64,000 nt of DNA, taken from Exobasidium rhododendri (Eukaryota > Basidiomycota > Exobasidiomycetes > Exobasidiales > Exobasidiaceae). The notes under the pieces are model-generated. The model was not told the origin of the DNA, did no database searches, and was given only the letters and a program-made list of their open reading frames with translations. Positions within the stretch are counted from its first letter, which is position 1. Every line of letters starts with the position of its first letter. The stretch covers positions 186,001 through 250,000 of the forward strand of contig CP110630.1 of assembly GCA_026210745.1 (NCBI GenBank). The letters are read 5' to 3'. Positions 1 to 10,198 of the stretch are shown piece after piece. The translations under genes were made by a program, and so were the position numbers.

Positions 1-227
1 AGCGTAAGGCGATACTGCAGAGAATGATGCGGCAGGGCGGCTTGTCCTACCCGCACTCGTGCTACGATCTGCTCAACAAGGAAAAGGTTCCGGCAGGCTA
101 CGGCTTGAAGATCTTGAAAGCGACCAAGCAGGAGTTTGAGGATATCATGTACGCCTTGTACTACAACCAGGCACCCCCGCCCCTGTCCCAGGATGAAATG
201 GACGCTGCACGCTGGTCGGAGAAGTGA
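1..227 (+). CDS. Array member 1, 3' fragment (module M3 only)
   Basis: This is the C-terminal end of a secreted array-family protein whose 5' part lies left of the window. The open frame enters at base 3. The visible 74 or so residues contain the end of module M3: RKAILQRMM, then a CYDLLNKEKVP stretch and AGYGLKILKA, followed by a Pro-rich and acidic tail ending SEK. These match the same positions in the downstream paralogs, so family membership is secure. The ATG at 24 is internal and is not the start. An AATAAA at 308-313 could serve as the polyadenylation signal. Confidence 0.85.
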   Translation, partial: RKAILQRMMRQGGLSYPHSCYDLLNKEKVPAGYGLKILKATKQEFEDIMYALYYNQAPPPLSQDEMDAARWSEK

Positions 228-468
228 CGCTTTGACTGGGGTACTCCTAGACGATGGCGAAATTGCAGGAGTATCAAAGTAGATTGTAGACTCATGCACA
301 ACAAGGCAATAAAATCACATCATGCGACTCCCGCTAGAGAAGAGCTTTGCATGACGCTTATCTTTTCAGGCGTACGAGAACAGCGAGTCTTTGGCCGGCA
401 GAAGGAACAGTCTCCACCTCTCTCTACTTCTAGACCTCAGACCTCTGTTCCCTCTCGTCAGTCGTACG

Positions 469-1881
469 ATGCTTCTTAGCAGAATTCCGTTACTTACCAT
501 CTGTGGCTACTATGGTTCATGTTGGGCATCACCAGTGTCAAGTCCCACGACGAGAGGGAAAGGGAAGGCGATACCGCGGGTAACGTCACCAACTTCCTCT
601 AACGAGCAGCATCGAGTTCACACGGAAGGATCCTTCTACACGGCTGGGACAAGCAGCCAAACAAGGGACTTCTTAAAAGCGTTCCAAGACAATAACGTAC
701 GCTCGAGCAGTAGCGGCCACCAAGGTCCTTACGTATTTGACTCTCTTCACAGTGTCAGTGACCATGACGCAAATCAAGCTACAGGTCTGACCCTTCACCG
801 TGGAGAGACAAAGGTGCATCATCATTCCTTCCCAGCCAGCAGCACCTCGACAGCGTACCACGACGGAGCATATCATCTCCATCCTCCTCCTACTGTCTTC
901 TTCCACCATCCAGCCTGGAGTGACACTGGACCTTCCACTTCAATGTACCGCGATACTTATATTCACGCATCCTCCTTCGATCATTTCAGATCATACGGAT
1001 TTCCTTGGGATGCAACTTCTTCCAGCCACTTTGTGCCATCGCTCATGGAAAAGTACAATGAGCAGTTCACCGCCTACCTGGCATCACATCATCACACCAG
1101 TGATCATCATCGTACCCATGACCATCATGACCAAGACTACTATGATGACGATGCAACTCCTTCGAAGCAGCATAACTCCGGACCATACACTCTCAAAGTC
1201 GATGCACAATTCGAATATGCAGATACGAATGACTTGGTGTACTGGCGCTTGAGCGACAATCAGAAGCTGGTCATCGTTGAGCACATACTCCAGGTGAGAC
1301 CCTACACCTCGCGGAACCTTCGAAAACGACTCGATGGCTGCTTGACGGTTCCTCTGGCGCACGACCTCCTCAGCACCGATACAAGTAGAATCGACGCCGC
1401 CATCCAAGACCTGTTCCCGATCAACGACCAGGAAAGCCGAAGCTGGATGACAGGTTTGTCGAAAGAGGAGCGCATACAAGTGATCGACAGTCTTGCCGAT
1501 GCGACTCTGCAAAGTAGTGAGGATCTTCGAGATCTCTTCCTGGCGAAGAACATCGCACCCAGTGTTGCACGGGAGATCTTAAACGCCAGTAGCAAGGAAG
1601 ATCTGGTGTCTATTGCTCGCAAGTATGGTCTCTTCTTACGACTGAATCCGCGAGACAGACCTTGGCAGAAGGGCGCCAATCAGTTACAGAAAAAGGCGAT
1701 AGTACAGCGGATGATGAATAGTGGAATTGTGGATCCGCTCGTATGCTACGATTTCCTGAAGAAGAGAAAAGTCCCGGAGGGGTACGGCTTGAAGATGCTC
1801 AAGGTGAATGACGAGACGTTTGTGAAGATCATGGATGCCTTGGGCGGGCGTGGTCCCTTGCCTGCCTTGCCAGAGCAGTAG
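469..1881 (+). CDS. Array member 2, secreted triple-module protein with His-rich linker
   Basis: A 470-residue protein of unknown function. The ATG at 469 is chosen because a clear signal peptide follows (about residues 1-20, ending CWA); the frame is open further upstream but has no ATG there. The mature end starts SP but lacks the XP-M head. A TRDFLKAF motif sits near residue 65. Before the conserved region lies a His/Asp-rich stretch (HHHTSDHHRTHDHHD) that could bind metal, which is a guess. Residues from about 239 to the end hold M1 (LSDNQKLVIVEHILQVRPY), M2 (WMTGLSKEERIQVI) and M3 (WQKGANQLQKKAIVQRMM). M2 has KEER where most paralogs have NAQRR. No intron is evident. Confidence 0.9.
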   Translation: MLLSRIPLLTICGYYGSCWASPVSSPTTRGKGKAIPRVTSPTSSNEQHRVHTEGSFYTAGTSSQTRDFLKAFQDNNVRSSSSGHQGPYVFDSLHSVSDHDANQATGLTLHRGETKVHHHSFPASSTSTAYHDGAYHLHPPPTVFFHHPAWSDTGPSTSMYRDTYIHASSFDHFRSYGFPWDATSSSHFVPSLMEKYNEQFTAYLASHHHTSDHHRTHDHHDQDYYDDDATPSKQHNSGPYTLKVDAQFEYADTNDLVYWRLSDNQKLVIVEHILQVRPYTSRNLRKRLDGCLTVPLAHDLLSTDTSRIDAAIQDLFPINDQESRSWMTGLSKEERIQVIDSLADATLQSSEDLRDLFLAKNIAPSVAREILNASSKEDLVSIARKYGLFLRLNPRDRPWQKGANQLQKKAIVQRMMNSGIVDPLVCYDFLKKRKVPEGYGLKMLKVNDETFVKIMDALGGRGPLPALPEQ

Positions 1882-2902
1882 GGCCAGCACTCTCATCAGA
1901 TGGCGATTTCCACCCCTAGCATGTAATCATAAAGTCAAGATGGGTATGCCGTGTATCCGAGCCTTCCTCGCCTCTTTCAATTTCAATCTCCGAAGAGCTA
2001 GCTTGCGAGAGTGTGACTCGCTCATCAAGATGTGTGATCTCCCTGAAAGTCGAAAGTCAGGACCAAAGACCTATGCATTTTCCATCCACTTTGGCCCATA
2101 GTGAACCCCTATCTCGCTACCACTATCTCTTTCATCGGTGGAGTGGCAGCTGTAGAGCGCTAATGCAAGGCCGAACAGATGGAGTCTCAACAATGCAAGG
2201 AAATAAAGAAACGTCATACATCTATTGATTGGAAACAGTAGTGCAGGAAAGTGTGCTCAAGTACTGTAAGAAACTCTCCCGCGCTTCTTATTTCAAAGAT
2301 AATGTTATGTTGTTTTACGACGCGAAGAGCGCACCTCCACCTTTTTTCTTTGGGCGTCCTATTCGCATTCACCTAACACATAATCTGGCGAAAAGATAGA
2401 GCGACAGATTCAGATATAATGTGAGATTCCCCCAGTACGTTTCTGATCCGTTTTCGCCTCTCCGGAAACTGGAACACTGACGCAGGTCTATAGGGAGTGT
2501 GCACATAGGATGCAGGAGCAAAAGTTCGCGTACCGGTATAATAGGTGGCACGTGGTCAACTTGCGACAAAGTCTGCCAATCCCCTTTTTCCCTTCAGCTT
2601 GATGCCTCAGAAAGATGTAACTTAGCTTTGTGCCTATTCATGCGTCTTTTCTCCTCATCGTCGCCGAAATGTCGAAGACTTTCGATCCGTTCGCTGACAG
2701 TCCGGCAGAACATTCGAGAGCCTGTGTGAGTGTCATAAAATGTGACTGCCGACATCAGTAGCTTACATCGATTGTCCCCTTTGCTGCCACGGTCGACCCT
2801 TTGCTAAGAACGAAGGCGTGGAGGATACGGCTCATTTTGGTGAAGTGATTCGCTTTGAAAGGTCGCAACACCTCTGTTTCCTACGGAGCAGGGTTTTCTT
2901 GC
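1882..2902. other. Intergenic region, 1.0 kb
   Basis: Spacer between array member 2 and the unrelated gene at 2903. Only short, low-quality frames occur on either strand. An AATAAA-like element near 2203 may end the upstream transcript. No RNA gene, repeat or transposon end was recognised. Confidence 0.5.
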
Positions 2903-5900
2903 ATGTCTTCCAAGACGCCGCTGCCGTGGCAAGACACATCTCCATGTTTGCTGGTAAGACGGAAGAAGAGGTGGAGTCTACCGGGAAACCCTATGGACTT
3001 TCACCCGGAGACTTGGTGGCAGTTTGTCTTCGGGGACAAGAGAAGGCGAGTTTGAGATGGCGGAGTCGAAAGGTTCCACCTATGAATTAACAACCCTGTA
3101 ACCCTTACTTGAACCGTATTTGACCCTCCAGATGCACCATCGTCACCTCCCAGTCTTTGGAGTCTTTATGCCACCTAGTCAAGATATGGAAGGAGATGTC
3201 GACTACGATCTACCCCGTCTCAAGACTCTTCTAGGTGAAGTGCATCTATTTGGTCGCATTTGGGAACTCGGTGTCCTTAAATCAACTCATGTCGAGTCAA
3301 CTTGCACCAAGAATGGCATCTTAGCAGGAAAGTGTATGGAGGAATATGCCGACTTTACTGCCACCCTGAGTGAAAAAGCAGATCGACTCCTGCACGACCT
3401 TGTGTTTCAATCTCGGAAAAGTCCTTACTTGCTTGCTAGTCAGCTTCGTGGAATGATTACGAGCCCGAGTGTCATCGACTCACCGGCTTTCAGTTATTAC
3501 ACCTCTATTGCTTCAGCTCAAACGTCCGTTGCTGACGACGACTCTCCCACATGGACAACGCATGCGCAAGATGACGTACTAGTACCATGCCTCTCATTTG
3601 AATGGAAGTGCGATCCGGACAAGTCTACACGGATCAGTGAGCACAAGAAGGGAGAAGAAGTGGTAAGCGCACTGGGATACTCGTTTCAAGTCCCTGTTTC
3701 TGGGGTTATCGCTGTCTACAACCGGAACTTCCCTAGTCTTCGACGATCGACTAGTTGGGCTCTTCAAATGATAGCAGAGGAGTCTGTTTTGAGCGGCCTT
3801 CCTGATGACGGCATCAAGTCTGGGCTACTGGCAAGCAAAGGTCTTTTCTTCTCTATACCTAATTTGGTTCGTCGCAGTACAGAATTGGCAAGTAAAGTGA
3901 ATCAATGGGCGGGAGACGAAACCGCACGATTCACTGTCAAGCTCGGACCAGATACTATCACAGTGGAGAACACGTATGAGCTCATGATCACCACGAAATT
4001 GAAGGCAGCTATTCACGATTGCTTTACATCACATCCTTTAGAATCTTTCACCAACATCAGTACTCTAATGAAGATTGACACGCTTGGGGCACTTTATTAC
4101 TTCTTTTTCGGTCACTTTAAAGAAAGCGGCGCTGCGTTGTGTGGAAGGAATGGAGCTGTTTCAGCAACTCCAGCGAAGCCTTCCGAGCAGACTCAGCACC
4201 AGAATCAGCACCAGAGTCAGCAGCAGAATCAGAATCAGAGTCAGCATCACCCAGCCCTGATGGAAAACGATCGGCTGAGCGCTATAGATGACGAGCAAGT
4301 ACCACCTGCCATCGATGATGCAAAACGTGCCAGTGAAAGAGAATCGAGTCCAGTAAGCTACATCATCACCTCCATCAAACGCGGCTTCTCTTCTACCATT
4401 CGTGATTCGAACAACGACACCTATTGCAAAGCGAAAAGTAGCTTCAGCAGCGGCAGCAAAGATGGTGTTAGTGTTGTTCTCGGCAAGAGTACCTCCGTTA
4501 CTCTTCACAAAAAGCCTAGACTGGAAGTGGCATCATCCTCCACAAATTGCGACGAGCTGACGACGCACCTTCCTTCCTCGTCCATCGACTGCAAGTCATT
4601 CAAAATGGAGGTACAAGCTATCCTGGACCTAGAGCAAAGCCACGAAAGAGATCGCTTGGTTTCCGCTCTTATTAATAAGTGGAAAGAAATTTGCAGGAAA
4701 GAAGTGCAATCGGAATATGCTTCCATACTTGACTTTGCAAAGAAGAAAAAGATAAGTGGTCAAAGCAACTGCTTTTCCGGTATAAACACTTCCGGGATGT
4801 CGAAAAGCCAGATAGCGCAACACTGGAGAGAAGTTGCTGCGTCGATCTCCACTTCAACTGCTCGGCATCATGTACGATTACAGACCTGGCAGAACTTGAA
4901 CACTGCCTATCGTGCTTGGCAATCTCTCCAAGAACTGTGCAAAGAAGTCGTTGGACTTTACATTTTGACACACGAAAACACAGCAACACGCATGACATCG
5001 CCACAAGAGAAGATACAGGCATTGAGACGAATAGTGTCAGAACGACATCTGGAGTACAGTCCTGCCCTAATCGAGCTGCTAATATGGCTAGCAGGACTAG
5101 CTCAAATGACACAGGAAGAATTTGCAAAAGACGACGAGCAATTCGGGCGTCCTTATCAAATCTCTTCGCTTCGACTTCAAGGTTTGAGCAGAAAGAGAAG
5201 GAGCGTGACGACCGATTTTACTCTCTCCGCTTCCGTATCCATCTCTGACCACGCCGGATCCATTTCTGACCATGCCGAGTCTTTGATGATCGTAGCTACG
5301 ACGAAGACTGATCATGCTGGTGCAATAGAAGACGAACTCTCCGTCTTATGGGCCTCGACGGGTCCTGGTCGTGATTCCACCAACAATGATGATAGTCGTT
5401 ATCATACCCTCATCTTTGAATCGCTGCTACAGATCCTGTACCCTTCTGTGGTTGATCTGCTTTCTTCCACCGATGTTTGTGGGAAAGCAGTAGGCTCCTC
5501 AAAGAGATCAAGTTGGCCTTGTCGTCGTCGTATCATGCAATTTCGGATGGAATTGCTAGAATTGATGGCAAGTATCAAGAGACCTGGGATACAAGACGGT
5601 CCTCCTTTGTCAACGGATGTGTTTGCTTTCTCAACGGTGGCCACCATCATTCTAGCTCCTGCTAGGATTTTCCCTTTTCCAAAAACTAGAAAAGAAGAGA
5701 GGGAAGGTACTAGAGGCAATTTTTTCTTCCGCTACGAAGGCACCTACCAAGCTCCACTGATGATCCGCAGATACAGTGGAGAATATAGCAGTGCGCTTAC
5801 TGCAGAGGCTACCAAAGTGATCATGGATGCTGTAAAAGAAGTCATTGCTCATTCTGCAGATGAAATCACTCTTTTGGCACAGGAATACTCTCGTTTGAGC

Positions 5901-5924
5901 CTTTCGTCCTCCTCCAGCAGATGA
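2903..5924 (+). CDS. Large protein of unknown function, two-exon model (about 979 aa)
   Basis: Not an array-family member: no signal peptide and no M1-M3 modules. The long frame covers 3132-5924. Its only in-frame codon before the ATG at 3132 that could be read as a start is a TTG. A better model adds a first exon 2903-3049 (ATG at 2903, protein ending FGDKRRR) and removes an 82-base GT-AG intron at 3050-3131; both ends are phase 0. The first exon contains HPETWWQFVFG, which looks coding. Around residue 205 a D-x-n-FEWK arrangement is followed by a conserved-looking hydrophobic segment. This faintly recalls the PD-(D/E)XK nuclease core, but the resemblance is too weak to assign. A Gln/Asn/His-rich tract is encoded at 4188-4250 and a tandem SISDHAG/SISDHAE pair at 5238-5279. 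The function is unknown; the gene is confident, the first exon tentative. Confidence 0.65.
3050..3131 (+). other. Candidate intron of the 2903-5924 gene
   Basis: A GT at 3050 and an AG at 3130-3131 enclose 82 bases containing several stops. A CTTGAAC sequence about 25 bases before the AG could be the branch site. Both flanking frames are phase 0. The donor GTTTGA is weaker than the GTGAGT donors of the other spliced genes here. Confidence 0.45.
4188..4250 (+). repeat. CAG/AAT/CAC trinucleotide-like tract coding for Gln-rich segment
   Basis: An imperfect run of CAG-NNN hexamers encodes alternating Gln with Thr, His, Asn or Ser. It lies inside the 2903-5924 gene and is probably length-variable between strains. 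Confidence 0.7.
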
Positions 5925-6678
5925 TGGACTAGACGAGAGAGTGTAAATAGAAGCCCAATTCACACATTCCGAATTGTACCAATACATCATGAATCAAGCA
6001 TTCGGCTACTGTGACGAGTTGATTGAATGCACCTTTTGCATCTAAATGCTTCCCTCCCACCATCGTATCTGAGAAGGGACTGTATCAAACAACCTGGGCC
6101 TATGCCAATGTCATTCGCTAAAATTATCACCTGGACTTGGGAAGATCAGTGTCCACCCAGTGCCTAATTGAGCGTGTCACGCATACCTTGTTGCTGATCT
6201 ATAAAGCCATGCGTGCACTTGTACGTGTGTACAGGAAGCCATAGCAACACCCTTCAGCGGCTCTCCCGTCGTCTTAAATCGTTGAAGGGGAGGAAGGCAT
6301 CAGACACAGCATTAAGCATAACAGTATTCGTCATCCTCTCGCTTAGTAAGTGTGTAATAGTAGTGCGACTGTTTCGACTCATCATTTTCTGGTAGGCAAA
6401 GATTAGTGAGCAGAACTTTTTCGACTCAATACTTCACATGTGCGACTGCATATTGCTTCTTTACTAAATCAGAGCCGTTACGGACACAGGATTCTCTTGT
6501 TGACGCATGTTTTTTTTTCACGATCATTTTGACTCGAAGCTTCCAAAAGTGCACCAGAATCTATAGGAATTGCCTGCCTCGTCCTCGCATCATCACGCCT
6601 CCGCCGAAGCATCACCGAGGAAGAGTCGGCATCACAGAAGAGTACTCGGCGCACTTCTCAGGACAAAGACGCCGCGCC

Positions 6679-6685
6679 TATAAGG
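6679..6685 (+). promoter_or_regulatory. TATA-like element of the gene at 6760
   Basis: TATAAGG lies about 75 bases before the chosen ATG at 6760, a spacing also seen upstream of members at 23510 and 27200. It supports the ATG at 6760 over the upstream extension of the frame. Confidence 0.4.
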
Positions 6686-6710
6686 TCACTGGACAGCAAA
6701 AAAGTTTTAC

Positions 6711-6738
6711 TCTTTCTTTCTTTCTTTCTTTCTTTCTC
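6711..6738 (+). repeat. (TTTC)n microsatellite in 5' leader
   Basis: About six TTTC units lie between the TATA-like element and the start codon of array member 3. Pyrimidine-rich leaders are common in fungal promoters. A length-variable one could tune expression, which is inference. Confidence 0.8.
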
Positions 6739-6759
6739 CTCAACCTCCTGACAAGCTCG

Positions 6760-8217
6760 ATGACACTACTATGCAAGCTGGTGGTGCTGGCTGCCGCCTT
6801 TTGCGCATATGGTTCGATCCTTGCAGCACCCTCTCCCGCACCGGTGCCTATGGAAGAAGGCAGTGAACATTCTCACCGTCTTCGCAGCATCAGGACATCA
6901 CGAGGTCGCGGCCCATACGTACACACGACGGTCTCCCAAACGTCTCGTGCGACTGGACTTATTCCTTACACCGACGGTGGGACATCACACGCACCCAGAC
7001 GTAGGCTGCAGTCTGGGTCGCTGACCTCTCGCGTAAGGACTCTTGACAGCTCTGGTACACATGATGCGCACACTCTTGGCACGACAAGGGAACTGATCAG
7101 CAACTTTGGTCGAGAGAGTTCGGAAGAAGACAGCGCTCGTACCCGGAATCTCCTTCGCAGCCTGGAAAGGAGTCGTTCTGACGTTCAGTACGGCGATGCT
7201 CCCTCTGACTACTCACGGCATCCTCTGGATCACAGTGAAGCAGGAAGTGAGCTGTACGGATACGGTGGACAGCACGGGTATGACATGGCACGTCTGACTG
7301 ATCAAGCGCAAGGCATGGAGATAGAATCATCGAGTCAAGGTCAGCCTTTCTACTACTTCAATCTAGAACAAGCACTTTCACCAAATCTGCAGAAGCTCTA
7401 CCACGATCTGGCAACGCAGATGACGATGTATCAGAGCAAGGTGGAGGAGAGGAAGGCTGCCTCTCCGCAGACATACAAGCGGCCACGGGAATACATCTTG
7501 AGAGTCGACACTGACCTGGACAGCTACGATGACAACTTCAGGGTGTACGACTCCTTGCACGACGATCAGAAGATGTACATTGCCGAGTTGTTTCTTCAGA
7601 TCCGAGCATACACGCCACACTCAATTGAGAAGGCGCTCCAGAAGCGACTGTACGCAAAGTATGCCCGCGAATTGCTGAGCAACAACGTCGATCGCATCGA
7701 AGCAGCCGTCGAGAAGATGATACCGGACAACAGAGCGAGAGACATCGACTACGTACCGTGGATGACGGGCCTTTCCAACGCACACAGACGACAGATCATG
7801 GAGCAACTGGCCGACGCGACTGATCAGAGGATAGACGGCCTAAGAATGCTGTTCTTGGCAAGGAAGATCAGCCCTGAGTTTGCACTACGTCTTCTGCATG
7901 CCTCGGAAGAGCAGATTCAGGCCATTGCACAGCAGAACAACCTCACGGTCGTCAACGATGGACAAGAAGCGCAACAGCCGTGGCTGCGGGGACTCAGCAC
8001 GATGCAAATAAGAGCGCTCATGCAGAGGCTGGCAACACTGAGTGGTGACTTTTCAGACGAAGCGTACTGCCATGCGGTCTTGCAGGTACCAGATGCCCCG
8101 AGTGGACTAGGTAAGGTCTTGCTCCGGGTCAACGACAAGAACTTCAGGACGATGATGCACACGTTGAGGAGTATTTACACCATACTTGTTCCGCAGAGAG
8201 CCACTCACGGTGAATGA
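6760..8217 (+). CDS. Array member 3, secreted triple-module protein with XP-M head
   Basis: A 485-residue protein. The ATG at 6760 gives a signal peptide of about 22 residues (ends SILA), then the head APSPAPVPM, i.e. four X-Pro dipeptides and Met. The variable region is Arg/Ser-rich with repeated TSR motifs (RTSRGRG, QTSRATG, LTSRVRT) and a TRELISNF variant of the TRDFL motif. A PREYILRVD segment opens the conserved region. M1 reads LHDDQKMYIAELFLQIRAY, M2 WMTGLSNAHRRQIM, and M3 WLRGLSTMQIRALMQRL. M3 is more divergent than usual: the CYELL position reads YCHAVLQ and the GYGL position GLGKVLL. Confidence 0.9.
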   Translation: MTLLCKLVVLAAAFCAYGSILAAPSPAPVPMEEGSEHSHRLRSIRTSRGRGPYVHTTVSQTSRATGLIPYTDGGTSHAPRRRLQSGSLTSRVRTLDSSGTHDAHTLGTTRELISNFGRESSEEDSARTRNLLRSLERSRSDVQYGDAPSDYSRHPLDHSEAGSELYGYGGQHGYDMARLTDQAQGMEIESSSQGQPFYYFNLEQALSPNLQKLYHDLATQMTMYQSKVEERKAASPQTYKRPREYILRVDTDLDSYDDNFRVYDSLHDDQKMYIAELFLQIRAYTPHSIEKALQKRLYAKYARELLSNNVDRIEAAVEKMIPDNRARDIDYVPWMTGLSNAHRRQIMEQLADATDQRIDGLRMLFLARKISPEFALRLLHASEEQIQAIAQQNNLTVVNDGQEAQQPWLRGLSTMQIRALMQRLATLSGDFSDEAYCHAVLQVPDAPSGLGKVLLRVNDKNFRTMMHTLRSIYTILVPQRATHGE

Positions 8218-8509
8218 TGTAAGATTGTATTTTTCTTTGCTCTTGCTCGGTCTTTTCTGCTCGGACAAAGGCATAGGTGACTATTAAAAGAGTGATCTTA
8301 CCGTTGGATAGCGAGTGACATAATTAGAAGATGGAAACGCTACCCTGTCCACCTCTGATTTGTCTGCATGAACTCTGTGATCGGGCTGCCCTCGCGTAAA
8401 GCAAAGCTGTGCTATGTGCTTATTAAACGAAGATGCAAACACGTCGAAAACACTACTCAAACGTCTTTCTTCTCTCCTCCCACATCTCTTTCGCTCTTTC
8501 CCTTCAATT

Positions 8510-10198
8510 ATGCTGGGACGCAACGTCGTTATTGCCCTTCTTTTATGGCGCTTCTGTGTCTCAACTTCTGCGGCACCCGCACCCATGCCCATGGACAGAG
8601 GGGATCTTCCTCCCGTTCGCATCGGTAGTAACAGACCCCGTAGGATGGGGGATATAGAAGCGCATACTTCTCGCGCAGTCAAGAGACCTGTGGCAGACAC
8701 AGGCTCACGCACTTCTCGTCCTCGTCCTCGTCCTGATCGGCAACTTCTGCAAGCAGCAGAGAATATGTCCTCTGATCAGTGGTTCAGGAATGATCATCAG
8801 ACTGGCTTGGACCATACGAACGCCTTCCAGCACCAGTCCAATTTGGGGGGGAACGCTGCGTACCTCCCAAATTACTCTTTCGTGGGTCAAGATCAGACGT
8901 CGTACTTCTTTGGAGGACAATACGGTGAGGCCTCTACAGGTAACGTCTCGGGCCAATTCCCAGCATCAGCTCACGGTGACACTCAATACAATCCTTCGTC
9001 GGGTGGAAATTTTTACCAATTCGATCATGCTCAGGGGTTGTCAGGTGAGGCTAGTCACTCTCTTCCCTACGCAGGATATCAGAATCAGTACATCGATGAC
9101 AACACAGGATGGCAGCAACAATTTCTTAGTAATGATCCGGGTCATAATAATCCCTATGCTTCTTCTTCTCACACCAACACGTACGAGTCGAACAGCGACT
9201 TTGGAGTCCCAGACATTCCGCCTCTGCTTCCTGAGCAGCATGATTTGACTCACACCTTTCAGGACTACCAGTATCATGATCCCAGTGAAACTACGACTGC
9301 GTACTTCAATCAGTCAATGCAGGACATGGCCTTGATGTCCATTCCGCGACAGGAGGATTCACATAGTGACGGCGACGATCTGACTGCCTATATGCAGCAT
9401 CAACAGCAGCAACAGGGGCCTCGAGCACCGCAGGTCACCGCGATTCCGGCAGATGATCAGCGCCGCAACACACCTTCCTACCAGCCCGACCCATTCAGTG
9501 ATGGCGAATACACCATACAATTCAGTCCGACCTTTAGAATCACAGACCCGGACGGAAATGTCTACAAGTCGCTGTCGACTCTACAAAAGACAATCATCGT
9601 CGATCGTATCACTCAGATACGTCCGTATTCTTCATCGGCCACTCGAAAGACGCTGGAAAGATACTTGACCGCCCAAGCCGCTTGCGATATGTTGAGCAGT
9701 GACGTTGATCGGATCGAGCAGGGTGTAGAAACGATTTACAGCATGTATCAAGGGAAGAAGGGCTATTCTGATCCTCTCTGGATGGAAGGTCTAAAGAATG
9801 CAGATAGAAGGCTGGTCATCAAGAGGGTGGCGGACGTAACGATACAGCCTACGGACGGTCTTCGAGAAAGATTTTTGCGACTGAATCTGGGACCAGATGT
9901 GGCAGCAGGAATCTTGGCGGGCACCGATGCCGACATATGGCAAATAGTCATGGCGCGGCAAATCTTTGCAACGGTCGACCCGAGGGCTGGACGATGGCAG
10001 AAGGGCTGTAGCAGGCTGCAAAGAACAGCGGTCTTGGAAAGAATGGTGGCGACTGGCATGAAGGAGGACGCGGCTAGAGCGCTCTTGACAAAGGACAGAA
10101 TTCCAGAAGGGACCGGCCTAGCTTTGCTAAGGGCAGACGACAGGACGTTTAGGAGTATGGTGAAGAACATAAAAAGCGGAAAGCCGCCGTTTCGATGA
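8510..10198 (+). CDS. Array member 4, secreted triple-module protein
   Basis: A 562-residue protein. The ATG at 8510 precedes a signal peptide of about 21 residues (ends STSA) and the head APAPMPMD. The long linker is Gln/Ser/Tyr/Gly-rich with two TSR motifs (HTSRAV, SRTSRPRPRP), a short poly-Gln run, and FGVPDIPPL, which recurs in the next two genes. The conserved C-terminal region begins near YTIQFSPTF. M1 is LSTLQKTIIVDRITQIRPY; M2 is WMEGLKNADRRLVI, with Asp for the usual Gln; M3 is WQKGCSRLQRTAVLERM. The adjacent genes at 10532 and 12812 share linker motifs, so they are probably recent duplicates. Confidence 0.9.
   Translation: MLGRNVVIALLLWRFCVSTSAAPAPMPMDRGDLPPVRIGSNRPRRMGDIEAHTSRAVKRPVADTGSRTSRPRPRPDRQLLQAAENMSSDQWFRNDHQTGLDHTNAFQHQSNLGGNAAYLPNYSFVGQDQTSYFFGGQYGEASTGNVSGQFPASAHGDTQYNPSSGGNFYQFDHAQGLSGEASHSLPYAGYQNQYIDDNTGWQQQFLSNDPGHNNPYASSSHTNTYESNSDFGVPDIPPLLPEQHDLTHTFQDYQYHDPSETTTAYFNQSMQDMALMSIPRQEDSHSDGDDLTAYMQHQQQQQGPRAPQVTAIPADDQRRNTPSYQPDPFSDGEYTIQFSPTFRITDPDGNVYKSLSTLQKTIIVDRITQIRPYSSSATRKTLERYLTAQAACDMLSSDVDRIEQGVETIYSMYQGKKGYSDPLWMEGLKNADRRLVIKRVADVTIQPTDGLRERFLRLNLGPDVAAGILAGTDADIWQIVMARQIFATVDPRAGRWQKGCSRLQRTAVLERMVATGMKEDAARALLTKDRIPEGTGLALLRADDRTFRSMVKNIKSGKPPFR

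Larger units (their letters stand above)
5925..6759. other. Intergenic region, 0.8 kb
   Basis: It separates the unrelated large gene from array member 3. Its right part holds the likely promoter of the next gene (TATA at 6679-6685) and a TTTC tract. The frame open from 6406 lacks any ATG that fits a signal peptide before 6760, so it is treated as untranslated leader. Confidence 0.5.

Noticed and set aside
1835-2228. Overlapping + strand frames after array member 2
   Set aside because: Short, no family motif, no signal peptide, and composition like the surrounding non-coding DNA.
6406-6759. N-terminal extension of the 6760 gene
   Set aside because: No ATG that fits a signal peptide; it would bury the signal peptide inside the protein and crosses the TATA-like element and TTTC tract.
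8284-8712. - strand frame across the 8510 gene start
   Set aside because: Antisense shadow of a conserved array gene; no recognisable protein features.
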